64,000 nt of DNA from Bradyrhizobium algeriense (GTDB lineage: Bacteria > Pseudomonadota > Alphaproteobacteria > Rhizobiales > Xanthobacteraceae), in NCBI RefSeq assembly GCF_003062295.1, contig NZ_PYCN01000009.1, positions 62,001 through 126,000 of the forward strand, given 5' to 3'. Numbering within the stretch: position 1 is the stretch's first letter; each line of letters begins with the position of its first letter. Position numbers and translations under genes: made by a program. The notes under the pieces were generated by a model. That model ran no database searches and was not told the DNA's origin. It saw only the letters and a program-made list of their open reading frames with translations. This document shows positions 44,288 to 53,465 of the stretch, in pieces.

Positions 44288-44422
44288 GAAAACCTCCTGA
44301 GGCAGTTTGGTCCGCGATGATTTTTTTTGAAAAGAAGGCGCTTAAAGATTCACTGCTCAATATCGATTGCCGCTCCGGGTGTGAGTATTAAGAAGAAAGG
44401 CAACGCCCGCGTCTCGGAGGCG

Positions 44423-44644
44423 CTAGATCGTGCGATCAATCGCCACTGGAAATGCGAACGTCATGTCGTGAAAATTCTCCACCGGAAGATCTTTGATCTC
44501 TCGATGTATCTCGGCGACGTCGATGCTCGCGCTTTTGGAGGAGCGTACGTCTGCCGCAGCCATCGGCGCGGAAAAGAAGGTGAGCTTCACCCCGACCCCG
44601 ACCAGGATAAGTGTGGCGACCGCGACAACGGGATGTGCGCGCAT
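44423..44644 (-). CDS. Small exported or membrane-anchored hypothetical protein (73 residues)
   Basis: The ATG at 44644 starts MRAHPVVAVATLILVGVGVKLTFF, a hydrophobic N-terminal segment, followed by SAPMAAADVRSSKSASIDVAEI, where a signal-peptidase cut after MAAA is plausible. The rest is VAEIHREIKDLPVENFHDMTFAFP. I recognise this pattern from short Bradyrhizobium-type proteins with no assigned function. The open frame extends 18 codons further but the hydrophobic start supports this ATG. Confidence 0.6.
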   Translation of the reverse strand: MRAHPVVAVATLILVGVGVKLTFFSAPMAAADVRSSKSASIDVAEIHREIKDLPVENFHDMTFAFPVAIDRTI

Positions 44645-44876
44645 GACGGTTCCTTCGGTTGCACGTGCCTGGGATTGGCGATGCTTGATGTTATGCAATC
44701 GACCGCCGCCGCCGCATCATCGGAACCAATGAGGCTGGTACTGCTGTTGTGTGCTGCCTTCCGATCGTCTGCCCGGGCCCGTCGGCCCCAGCCCAGATCG
44801 CAATTGCGCCGGTCCCGTCGCCCATAGGACGCGGTGCCGATCAAGAGGCAGGCCGCCTCAGGAATTAATGAACCGG

Positions 44877-46022
44877 CTACTGTGGGGCCCGAACCTGAGG
44901 CGTCGAGTTCTGCAACAGGTGCAGGAGATCGGCCTGCCGGGTCGTATCGGTCTTGGAGAAGATGTGCTGCAGGTGGGTGCGCGCGGTCGGCTCGCTGATG
45001 CCGAGCATGTCGGCTGCCTCCTTGGCGCCCAACCCCTGAGTAAGCGCCAGCAGCACGCGGAGTTCGCCGCCGGTCAGCCTGTAAAGCCTGGCAAAAGCCT
45101 CACCCGGCATCAGCGGCGCCTCAGCAGGATCCTTTGTGAACACAGCTACCGATGCTGCAAACGGCGCGATAATGCCGCTGCGCTGACCGCGATCGACCGG
45201 AAGGAGGGTTGCGACATAGCCGGCGCCATCGACATCGGGGATCGCAAGGGAATGCTCGCTTGTATCCAGGTCGATATCGTCGCGCGACGCCTTGTCAATG
45301 GCCTTCGACAGCGCAGCGCGCGTGGCGGGATCGGTGGGAGAAATCCGGTTGTTCACGATGCGAATGGAGCTGCCGGTTTTGACCTGCCTCTCGGCAGCGG
45401 CATTCATATAGACGACGCGGCCATCGCGTGACGTGAGGAAAACACCTGTGACAAGCGCATCAAGCGTCTTTTCCAACATCTCCGACCTCAGCGCCCTGAT
45501 ATCGAGCGCATCCGAGATGGCGAGGGCACGGCAGACGTGCGGGGAAAGAAGCTTGAGCAGGCCGATCTCGAGCTGTTGGTAATGCGGCGCCTTCTCGCTC
45601 CGTGAGGCATGCATGGAGGCCATGCGACCGCCAGTCCGCAACGCCGGGAACCAGATTATGTCCAGTAGTCCGAACGGCTCCAGCACTTCTCGAGCGAAAC
45701 GGCTTCCCAACAATTCGAGGCGCATCATAGAGAGAGCACTAACGTCACCGATCTTCGAGACGATATCCGCTGCTGCCATTGGACTTTGTGCATAGTGGCT
45801 TCCCAGCTTTTCAAGGAATTCCGGCCGGTATCCGAACACGAATAACTGATCATTTTGCACGTGCCGCATGTCGTGAACGCATATTCCGCCCGCTGTGCTT
45901 TCACACAGATCGGCAATTTCCCGGCAAGTGTCTGGCCACTGATGCGGATCGAGCGCGCAGTCGTAGATCGCGCCGATTGTGTCGGATAGCTGCTGGGCGG
46001 AGACACCGTCCAAACCGATCAC
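44877..46022 (-). CDS. LuxR-type helix-turn-helix regulator
   Basis: The 381-residue protein starts at GTG 46022 with GGGAGGG about six bases upstream; the longer open frame encodes unlikely residues. It has a PAS-like middle region (LDALVTGVFLTSRDGRVVYMNAAAERQV, about 185-215) and a C-terminal LuxR helix-turn-helix (LTGGELRVLLALTQGLGAKEAADMLGISEPTARTHLQHIFSKT). It is divergent from the large BTAD/cyclase regulator gene with 224 bases between them, so they may regulate each other. No receiver domain is present. Confidence 0.88.
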   Translation of the reverse strand: MIGLDGVSAQQLSDTIGAIYDCALDPHQWPDTCREIADLCESTAGGICVHDMRHVQNDQLFVFGYRPEFLEKLGSHYAQSPMAAADIVSKIGDVSALSMMRLELLGSRFAREVLEPFGLLDIIWFPALRTGGRMASMHASRSEKAPHYQQLEIGLLKLLSPHVCRALAISDALDIRALRSEMLEKTLDALVTGVFLTSRDGRVVYMNAAAERQVKTGSSIRIVNNRISPTDPATRAALSKAIDKASRDDIDLDTSEHSLAIPDVDGAGYVATLLPVDRGQRSGIIAPFAASVAVFTKDPAEAPLMPGEAFARLYRLTGGELRVLLALTQGLGAKEAADMLGISEPTARTHLQHIFSKTDTTRQADLLHLLQNSTPQVRAPQ

Positions 46023-46246
46023 GTAGAGCCCTCCCTGGCAGCGCCACTCGATAGTGCGCCGAGGGATGCAATGATCCCGACGGAGCGCATGGTGGTCCTC
46101 CGATTCTGGCGGCCGGTATGCCCGGTACCTCGCCAATTGAGCCCTGCCGCCGTCGTCACCGGCGTCAGTTCGGCGTGACAACGGCGTTAATCTTGCTCGG
46201 AGGGCCAAGAAAAGCGTAGAAATTGTGTCCTAGGAGGAGCTTCATC

Positions 46247-49200
46247 GTGCAAATTCCGCGTGCGCCAATGGACGGCGTGCTTTTTCCAAAATTTGGTCTT
46301 TCGCTGCTGGGAGGCTTTGAGCTGACCGGACCGGATGGCGTGGTCGACCTGCCGAGCAAGAAGCTTGCAGGCTTGTTGGCCTATCTGGCCTGCAACGCGC
46401 CCCGGCCGCAGTCGCGTGAGAAGCTGTCGGCCCTGTTGTGGGGCTCCCGCTTCGACGCGCAGGCCAGGCAGAACCTGCGCCAGGCTTTGTTCCGGCTGCG
46501 CAAAGTGCTCGGCGAGGACGCTCTGGAGAGCGATGGTGAGGTCGTATCGCTCAATGCGGCGGCCGTCCGATGCGACGTCAGCCAGTTCGAGGCCCTGGTC
46601 CGTGACGGTAGCCGGGATGCGTTGAGCGCGGCAGCCGATCTCTACCGGGGTCGGCTGATCGACGACGTTAGCGTAGGCGAGGAGGGCTGGAACGAATGGC
46701 TGACTGGTGAACGCGAGAGATTGCTGGATCTTGCCCTTGGCGCCATGATGGGGCTCGGCGAACAAGATCTGGCCGCTGGCCGTGCCGAACAGGCGCTGAA
46801 GGCCGGCCAGCGCGCCATCGCGCTCAACAACATGCGCGAGGACGCCCACCGGTTGATGGTACGGGCGCTGGCCGCTACGGGACGCAAGGCCGAGGCTCTC
46901 AAGCACTACCAGGACCTCGTTGCGCTGCTCAAGCGCGAACTGAACACGGAGCCCGATGCTGCGACCAGATCGCTCGCCGCCGAGCTTCGCGCCACGGAGC
47001 CGCCGGGCAGGTCGTCCGCTGAAAGGGAGATCGCCAGGCCCGCGCTGCCGCAGCCCGACCGGTCATCGATTGTGGCGTTGCCCTTTGGCAATATGAGAGA
47101 CCACGAGAACGCCGACAATCCCGCAGCGGACGGCGATGAAGCATCGTCTGCGGTGGCAGTCGACTCCGGAAGCCCCGAGCGGCGACAGCTGACGATCATG
47201 GTTTGCAATATGGTCGGGTCGATGCCGCTTTCGGCGCGCCTCGACCCTGAAGACATGCACGATCTCATCGCCGCCTTCCACAAATCGGTCGCCGATGTTG
47301 TTTCGCGCTTCGATGGATTTGTCGCCCAGTACCTGGGCGATGGCGTGCTCGTCTATTTTGGCTACCCCGCTGCTGGCGAGCATGACGCCGAGCAATCCAT
47401 GCGTGCGGGCCTTGCCATCCTTGACACGATCGGCACGTTGAAAGCGTCTCCACGCGTGACTGTTCAGGTGAGCGTTGGCATCGCCACCGGGCTCGTTGTC
47501 ATCGGCGAGCGGTCAGGGACCGGCGACACACAGCAGTGCGTTGCGATCGGCGAGGCGCCAAACTTGGCAGCGCAGCTGCAGGCCGCGGCAGCGCCCGGCG
47601 AGGTCGTGATCGCCGCCGGCACGCATCGGCTGGCGGGGCGGATGTTCGACTGCCGCGCGCTTGCTGCTATCGACGTGAAGGGGCTGCCGCAACCGATGGA
47701 GGCGTGGCAGGTGCGCGGCGAGACGGCCGGCGTTAGCCGCTTCGAGGTGCGGCGCGCGGGCGCGCTGACCCCGCTCGTTGGCCGGCAGGAAGAGATTGAG
47801 CTGCTGCTGCGCCGCTGGGATCAAGCCAAGCTCGGTGAGGGTCGCGTCGTGCTGCTTTCGGGCGAGCCCGGCATCGGCAAGTCGCGAATTGCTGAAAGCC
47901 TGGCCACGCGCGAGGGCGAGCCGTATGCACGCTTTCGCTATTTCTGCTCGCCGCACCATACGCACAGCCCGCTCTACCCGCTGATTGCGCAGCTCGAGCG
48001 GGCCGCGGGCTTCGAACCGGGGAATAGCGACAGAACGAAGCTCGACAAGCTAGAGGCCTTGCTCAAGCCAACGGCTAAAAATGTACCGCGCGATGTGGCG
48101 CTGATCGCCGAGCTGTTGGCGCTGCCGGCCGACGAGCGGTACCCCGCGTTGGCAGTCAGCCCGCAGAAGAAGCGAGAGATGACGTTCACGGCGCTTCTCG
48201 ACCAGCTCGACGGCGCAGCGGCGCTGCGCCCCGTCCTGATCCTGTTCGAGGACATCCACTGGATTGATCCGACATCGCTCGACCTGCTCGATCGACTGAT
48301 TGCCCGTGCCGCTACCATGCCGGTGCTGCTGGTCGTCACCTTCCGGCCGGAATTCCAGCCGACCTGGGTCGACCAGCCCCATGTGACGACGCTGCCCCTG
48401 AGCCGCCTCGGCCGTCGCGATAGCGCCGGCATCATTGTCGGCGTCACCAAGGGCAAGGCGCTGCCTGATGCGGTCGTCGAGCAGGTGCTTGCACGCGCCG
48501 ATGGTGTGCCGCTGTTCATCGAGGAGCTGATGAGCGCTCTGCTGGAGAGCGGGCTGTTGCGTGAGACTGCGGACCGCTACGTGCTCGACGGACCGCTGTT
48601 GCCGCTCGCGATCCCGACGACGCTCCGGGCCTCGCTGGTGGCGCGCCTCGATCGCCTCGCCTCGGTCAAGGGTGTGGCGCAGATCGGCGCCGCGATCGGA
48701 CGAGAGTTCTCCCATGAACTGATTAGCGCTGTGGCATCTTTGAGTCCGGAGGACCTCGACGCGGCGCTCGAGCGGCTGGCGGTCTCCGGTCTCATCTGCC
48801 GCCGCGGAACGCCGCCGATCGCGACCTACGCCTTCAAGCACGCGCTGGTGCAGGACGCCGCCTACGCCACGATGCTCAAGAGTCGGCGGCGGCAACTGCA
48901 TGCGAGCATCGCCAAAGTGCTGGTCGAGCAGTTCCCGGTGGTGACCGAAACCCTGCCCGAGACCGTCGCCCATCATTTCACCGAGGCCGAGCTTGCGACG
49001 GAGGCGATCGGCCATTGGTTCAAGGCGGGTCAACGCGCCACCGAGCGCTCGGCTGATCAGGAAGCAGTCCGCCATCTTGGACGGGGATTGGCGCTTCTGA
49101 GGACGCTCCCGGAGTCGGAGGACCGCGATCGCCATGAGCTCGATTTCCAGATCACCTTAGGCACACCGTTGGTGGCAGTGAGTGGATACTCAAGTCCTGA

Positions 49201-50293
49201 GGTCGGGGCTGCGAGCGAGCGCGCAATTCTCCTCTCCGAGAAGCTGGATAATGTCGGACACCTGTTTGCGTCGCTCTATGCCCAGTTCTCTTACTGCAAT
49301 ACGACCGGCAGCACTTACAAGGCGCTGGAATTCGCAGAACGCTGCCAGACGCTAGGCATCCGCCAAGGCGACCGGGTGATGCAGCTGATGGCACATCGTG
49401 GAACCGGGATTGTGTTGTATCAGCTTGGAAAACTTGGACTGGCTCGGAAAGAACTCGAGCAGTCTCTTGCGCTGTACGATCCCGAGCGTGACCGATCCCT
49501 TGCGGCCCGGTACATCACTGATCCATTCGCGTCTGCATTAGCGTTGCTAGCGTCAGTCGCATGGATTTCAGGCTTCCCCGATCGTGCAGCAAAAATGCAG
49601 ATACGAGCTCTCAGCTGCGCTACCGAACTCAATCACGTCAACACAATTGGTTTCGTCCACTTTTTAGCGGGAGCCGCGCTTGAGCAGCTTTTCGGAAATG
49701 CAGCCGCAGTGCTAACTCATACGCAAACCTTGAATGCTCTTGCGACGGAGCACGGCGTGTTGGCATGGCGGAGCAGTGGGATCATTTTTGAGGGCTGGGC
49801 CCTCTCATGGACTAGTGGACCGGAGAGCGGCATTTCTCTGATGCAAAAGGGCATTGCCGATGTCGACGCCAAGAATCTGACATTTCTTGTTCCGCTCTTC
49901 ACGAGCCTGTTGGCCCAGGTTCGTGGTCGCGCTGGCGACTTCCAGTCAGCTTTGGCACTGTGCATCGATGCGCGAGAAAGATCACAGCGCTCCGAACAAT
50001 ACATTTGGGAGGCGGAGCTTCACCGGAATGAGGGCGAGGTGCGGCGCGCCGCGGGACATTCGTTGACCGATGTGGAAGAGTGTTTTGGTAGGGCGCTGGA
50101 CGTGAGCCGTGCGCAGGGCGCCAGGATGTTTGAGCTTCGCGCCGCCACGAGCCTCGCGCGGCTATGGCGCGACCAGGGGAGGCATGTTGAAGCCCGTGAT
50201 CTACTTGCGCCTGTCTATGGCTGGTTCACCGAGGGCTTCGACACAGCCGACCTGAAAGATGCCAAAGCGTTGCTTGCTCAATTGAGAGCATAG
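46247..50293 (+). CDS. Large multi-domain regulator: winged helix, BTAD, class III cyclase-like, ATPase and TPR regions
   Basis: The 1348-residue protein starts at GTG 46247 with AGGAGG nine bases upstream. Domain order: OmpR-like winged helix (about 8-95), BTAD helical domain (100-245), a linker with SSIVALPFGNM (273-283), class III nucleotide-cyclase-like domain (about 312-480), STAND/AAA-type ATPase with Walker A GEPGIGKS (539-546) and Walker B LILFEDIHWIDP, then TPR-like helices. In the cyclase domain the first metal aspartate is asparagine (VCNMVGS, N321), while LGDG (D365) is kept. Related proteins couple nucleotide binding to transcription control. It is divergent from a LuxR gene. Confidence 0.88.
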   Translation: MQIPRAPMDGVLFPKFGLSLLGGFELTGPDGVVDLPSKKLAGLLAYLACNAPRPQSREKLSALLWGSRFDAQARQNLRQALFRLRKVLGEDALESDGEVVSLNAAAVRCDVSQFEALVRDGSRDALSAAADLYRGRLIDDVSVGEEGWNEWLTGERERLLDLALGAMMGLGEQDLAAGRAEQALKAGQRAIALNNMREDAHRLMVRALAATGRKAEALKHYQDLVALLKRELNTEPDAATRSLAAELRATEPPGRSSAEREIARPALPQPDRSSIVALPFGNMRDHENADNPAADGDEASSAVAVDSGSPERRQLTIMVCNMVGSMPLSARLDPEDMHDLIAAFHKSVADVVSRFDGFVAQYLGDGVLVYFGYPAAGEHDAEQSMRAGLAILDTIGTLKASPRVTVQVSVGIATGLVVIGERSGTGDTQQCVAIGEAPNLAAQLQAAAAPGEVVIAAGTHRLAGRMFDCRALAAIDVKGLPQPMEAWQVRGETAGVSRFEVRRAGALTPLVGRQEEIELLLRRWDQAKLGEGRVVLLSGEPGIGKSRIAESLATREGEPYARFRYFCSPHHTHSPLYPLIAQLERAAGFEPGNSDRTKLDKLEALLKPTAKNVPRDVALIAELLALPADERYPALAVSPQKKREMTFTALLDQLDGAAALRPVLILFEDIHWIDPTSLDLLDRLIARAATMPVLLVVTFRPEFQPTWVDQPHVTTLPLSRLGRRDSAGIIVGVTKGKALPDAVVEQVLARADGVPLFIEELMSALLESGLLRETADRYVLDGPLLPLAIPTTLRASLVARLDRLASVKGVAQIGAAIGREFSHELISAVASLSPEDLDAALERLAVSGLICRRGTPPIATYAFKHALVQDAAYATMLKSRRRQLHASIAKVLVEQFPVVTETLPETVAHHFTEAELATEAIGHWFKAGQRATERSADQEAVRHLGRGLALLRTLPESEDRDRHELDFQITLGTPLVAVSGYSSPEVGAASERAILLSEKLDNVGHLFASLYAQFSYCNTTGSTYKALEFAERCQTLGIRQGDRVMQLMAHRGTGIVLYQLGKLGLARKELEQSLALYDPERDRSLAARYITDPFASALALLASVAWISGFPDRAAKMQIRALSCATELNHVNTIGFVHFLAGAALEQLFGNAAAVLTHTQTLNALATEHGVLAWRSSGIIFEGWALSWTSGPESGISLMQKGIADVDAKNLTFLVPLFTSLLAQVRGRAGDFQSALALCIDARERSQRSEQYIWEAELHRNEGEVRRAAGHSLTDVEECFGRALDVSRAQGARMFELRAATSLARLWRDQGRHVEARDLLAPVYGWFTEGFDTADLKDAKALLAQLRA

Positions 50294-50461
50294 GTCTGAC
50301 TGGATGGCCCATTGCTGAATGGCCACTTGTGTGAGGTGTTTCGGACGCCGGCCACTTGGGAGATGGCACCGCGTGTTTCGGCGGCCGGCATCCGAAACCC
50401 TTCAGAGGACCGGCCACCCGAGCGACGTGCGCGGACCGCACCAGTTTCGCACCAGAAACGT

Positions 50462-50813
50462 CACGCGGCACGTTGGCGAGCACCACCGCCAGAAAGCCCT
50501 TCATATCGGTGGCGCCGCGGCCATAGATGCGTTGATCGCGAATGACGCCCGCGAATGGCGACACGGTCCAGGCCGGGCCCTCCACCGGCACCGCATCCGT
50601 ATGCGCTGAGAGAACAAGTCCCGGCCTATCCGCCGGACCAATGGTCGCGAGCAACGACGCCTTGCGTCCATCGGACGATAGCACACACCGCGCGGACACA
50701 CCGGACGGCGCAAGTATCTTGTCGATATATGCGATGATATCGAGATTCGAATTCGCACTTATACTTTCAATACTGATCAGCTCGCAAAGTATTTGAGCTA
50801 CCTTATCGATCAT
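50462..50813 (-). pseudogene. Truncated M20/ArgE-type amidohydrolase gene
   Basis: The first 117 or so residues follow the M20 family closely (acetylornithine deacetylase/succinyl-diaminopimelate desuccinylase type). They include the zinc-site segment LVLSAHTDAVPVEGPAW and the second metal-site segment IYGRGATDMKGFLAVVLANV. The family protein should run to about 380 residues. The frame instead continues into unrelated sequence (to 50226) that overlaps the end of the large regulator gene on the other strand. It shares a 39-base divergent gap with the DUF1028 gene. Confidence 0.75.
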
Positions 50814-50852
50814 CTATAGTCCCAATACTTTTACAATTGCGGGAGCATCACG

Positions 50853-51506
50853 ATGACCTATTCCATCTCGGCGCGCTGTCCGGAGACCGGCGCGTTCGGC
50901 ATTGCCATCACCTCGTCCAGCATTGCCGTGCCGGCGCGTTGCGCCTGGGTAGGACCTCTGGGCCTCGTGGTGTCGCAGAATGCGACCGACCCGGCGCTTG
51001 GCCCGACCGGTCTCGCGCAGTTGCGTCAGGGTTTTGGTGCGGCTGCAGTGCTCAACAACTTGACGCTCGGTACGCCGCAGCCGACGTGGCGGCAGGTCGG
51101 CGTGATCGACCGCTATGGTCAGGTGGCATGGCATTCCGGCACGCAGGCGCTGCCAACCGCAGCGATCGCACAAGGCACCGGCTGCCTCGCGCTCGGCAAT
51201 CTGCTTGTTGATGAGAAGGTGCCCAGCGTGATGATCGCACGTTTTGAGGAAACCGCCGGCCAGTTGCTGGCGGAGCGATTGATGTCGGCGCTGGAAGCCG
51301 GCCTCGATGCCGGCGGCGAAACCGACGACGAACATGCCGCAGGCCTGCATGTGGCTCACATCTTCGATTGGCCGGTGGTCGATCTGCGTGTCGACTGGCA
51401 CGATGCGCCGATCGGCGAATTGCGCGCGCTGTGGGAACGCTACCGGCCGCAGCAGAAAGACTATATCGCACGCGCGATGAATCCGGGCGCAGCGCCATCT
51501 TTCTAA
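50853..51506 (+). CDS. DUF1028 protein, putative Ntn-hydrolase fold
   Basis: The 217-residue protein starts TYSISARCPETGAFGIAITS, continues SSIAVPARCAWVGPLGLVVSQN, and ends in a VDLRVDWHDAPIGELRALW segment, all typical of DUF1028. The family is predicted to have an N-terminal nucleophile hydrolase fold, though processing and substrate are not established. GGGAG lies before the ATG. It diverges from the truncated M20 gene and ends 11 bases from the convergent PotABCD-like operon. The M20 remnant and this gene probably worked together before the truncation. Confidence 0.88.
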   Translation: MTYSISARCPETGAFGIAITSSSIAVPARCAWVGPLGLVVSQNATDPALGPTGLAQLRQGFGAAAVLNNLTLGTPQPTWRQVGVIDRYGQVAWHSGTQALPTAAIAQGTGCLALGNLLVDEKVPSVMIARFEETAGQLLAERLMSALEAGLDAGGETDDEHAAGLHVAHIFDWPVVDLRVDWHDAPIGELRALWERYRPQQKDYIARAMNPGAAPSF

Positions 51507-51517
51507 ACGGGCTCGCC

Positions 51518-52666
51518 TCACCGCGCCTCGCCCGGCGGAAATGCCACGATATCGTCGGAACCAATCGTCAGTCCGATCTCGGCTCCGACGGGACACGACG
51601 ACAACGCGGCAATTCCCGGCACGCGCACCAGAATGCGATCATGCGCGCTTCCCGGCGCGTCGATATAGAGATCCACATGACCGCCCTGAAAGACCTGTGT
51701 CATCACCGTACCAGGCAGCGAACTGGAGGCTCCGCGCGACGTCACGGAAAGATGTTCCGGCCGTACGAAGACGTCCACGACATCGCCAACAGATATTTCA
51801 GCAATGGACGCTGCAGGAACACTGGCGCACACATCACCAATCGAGACCATCGCGACATCGCCGCGCCGCTCAACGAGCCGACCGTTGAGAAGATTAGCAT
51901 CACCGACGAAGCAGGCGACGAAGCGATCGGCGGGCCGACGATAGATATCGTCCGGTGCGGCGATCTGGCGAATGCGCCCGGCCGACATCACTGCGATGCG
52001 ATCTGACATCGACAGCGCCTCGCCCTGATCGTGGGTGACGAAGATCGTAGTGACGCCGAGCTCGCGCTGGATCTGCTTGAGCTCGACCTGCATGGAACCG
52101 CGAAGGTTCTTGTCGAGGGCCGAGAACGGTTCATCAAGCAGCAGGACTTTCGGCTTGATCACGAGCGCGCGTGCGAGCGCGACGCGCTGCTGCTGGCCGC
52201 CAGACAGCTGTCTTGGCTTGCGGTCGGCGAAGCCTGTGAGCTTGACGAGCGCAAGCGCCTCGTCGACCCGGCGCGCGATTTCCTTCTTCTCGATGCCGCG
52301 GGTCTTCAAGCCGTAAGCGACGTTGTGGGCGACGTTCATATGCGGAAACAGCGCATAGTTCTGGAAAACAATGCCGATCTCGCGCATATGCGCGGGGGTC
52401 TCGGTCACCAGAGCGCCTTCGATGAAGATCTCGCCATTGTCGGCTTCAAGAAAACCGGCGACGAGATTGAGCAGCGTCGTCTTTCCGCAGCCGGACGGAC
52501 CCAGCAAGGTCATGAACTCGCTCGGTTGGATCTTGAGCCAGGCCTCATGCAGCGCGACGGAATCGCCGAAGCGCTTGGTGACGCCATCGAGCTGCACGGC
52601 CGGCCGGATCTTGTCGCTTGCCGGGGCTGGCGTGCTCGCAGTCTTCTGATCAGTGCGCATCAACAT
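51518..52666 (-). CDS. ABC transporter ATP-binding protein, PotA-like
   Basis: The 382-residue ATPase has Walker A (GPSGCGKTT), signature LSGGQQQRVALARAL, Walker B (VLLLDEPFSALD), switch histidine (IFVTHDQGEAL) and a C-terminal TOBE-like domain from about 280. The start at 52666 overlaps the upstream permease stop by 17 bases; an ATG at 52660 is also possible. The last gene of the importer operon; it powers import of the ligand of the binding protein encoded at 54395-55432. Confidence 0.92.
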   Translation of the reverse strand: MLMRTDQKTASTPAPASDKIRPAVQLDGVTKRFGDSVALHEAWLKIQPSEFMTLLGPSGCGKTTLLNLVAGFLEADNGEIFIEGALVTETPAHMREIGIVFQNYALFPHMNVAHNVAYGLKTRGIEKKEIARRVDEALALVKLTGFADRKPRQLSGGQQQRVALARALVIKPKVLLLDEPFSALDKNLRGSMQVELKQIQRELGVTTIFVTHDQGEALSMSDRIAVMSAGRIRQIAAPDDIYRRPADRFVACFVGDANLLNGRLVERRGDVAMVSIGDVCASVPAASIAEISVGDVVDVFVRPEHLSVTSRGASSSLPGTVMTQVFQGGHVDLYIDAPGSAHDRILVRVPGIAALSSCPVGAEIGLTIGSDDIVAFPPGEAR

Positions 52667-53465
52667 TCAGAATTTTTCCGAGGCCCAGGAAGGAATTGGC
52701 AATCGTGAGCAAAGTTGCGGTCACAACGATGTAAATGACCGACAGTGCGGCGAGGGTCGGATCCGCGAATTCGCGGACGTAATTGTACATGGCGACCGGC
52801 AGCGTCTGGGTGGCCTGGCTGCTTACGAACAAAGTTGCCGTGAATTCGTTGAACGACAGGATTGCCGCGAATAGCCAGCCGCTCAGCAGGCCCGGAATCA
52901 GGAGCGGAATCGTCACGGTGAACAGGATCCGCAGCGGCGTCGCGCCAAGGCTGGACGCCGCCAGTTCGAGCCGGGTGTCGAGATTCTCCAGTGAAATATA
53001 CGTGCTGCGCATCACGAAGGGCAGCACCATTACCACGTGGGCGAAGATGACGAGCGGAAAGCCACGTCCGATACCCGTCTGCGAGGCGAGGATGAGCACG
53101 CCAAGACCGATCGTGTAATGCGGAATGATCAGCGGAGACAGCAGAATGCCTTCGAGAAAATCCCTGAGCACGAATTTGTAGCGATGAATGGCGAAGGCAA
53201 AGGCCGAGCCCACCACGGCGGCAATGCTCGACGCCCACACAGTCACCGTCAGGCCGTTCCAGAAGCCCTTGGCGAAATCGGCATAGGAGAAGGCGCGCCA
53301 GAACCAGCGCAGCGACCAGGACTGCGGCGGAAATTGCAGGATCGCGCGATCGTTGAAGGCCGAGATCGCCACCACGACGCCCGGCAGCAGAACGAACAGA
53401 AGAATGGCGGCGACGAGGACGCGTCCCGACCATCGCAACAGCAAGGTACCGGGCGAGCGCTTCAC
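52650..53465 (-). CDS. ABC transporter permease, PotC-like
   Basis: The 271-residue membrane protein has an N-terminal helix (VLVAAILLFVLLPGVVVAISAF), the typical short loop FPPQSWSLRWFW, and the coupling loop LELAASSLGATPLRILFTVTIPLLIPGLLSG. It starts within an ATGA overlap with the PotB-like gene. It would be the second membrane subunit of the importer. Confidence 0.92.
   Translation of the reverse strand: MKRSPGTLLLRWSGRVLVAAILLFVLLPGVVVAISAFNDRAILQFPPQSWSLRWFWRAFSYADFAKGFWNGLTVTVWASSIAAVVGSAFAFAIHRYKFVLRDFLEGILLSPLIIPHYTIGLGVLILASQTGIGRGFPLVIFAHVVMVLPFVMRSTYISLENLDTRLELAASSLGATPLRILFTVTIPLLIPGLLSGWLFAAILSFNEFTATLFVSSQATQTLPVAMYNYVREFADPTLAALSVIYIVVTATLLTIANSFLGLGKILNVDAH

Noticed and set aside
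48050..49135. Long minus-strand open frame opposite the large regulator gene
   Set aside because: Low-complexity Arg/Gln-rich product, lying wholly under a well supported domain protein.
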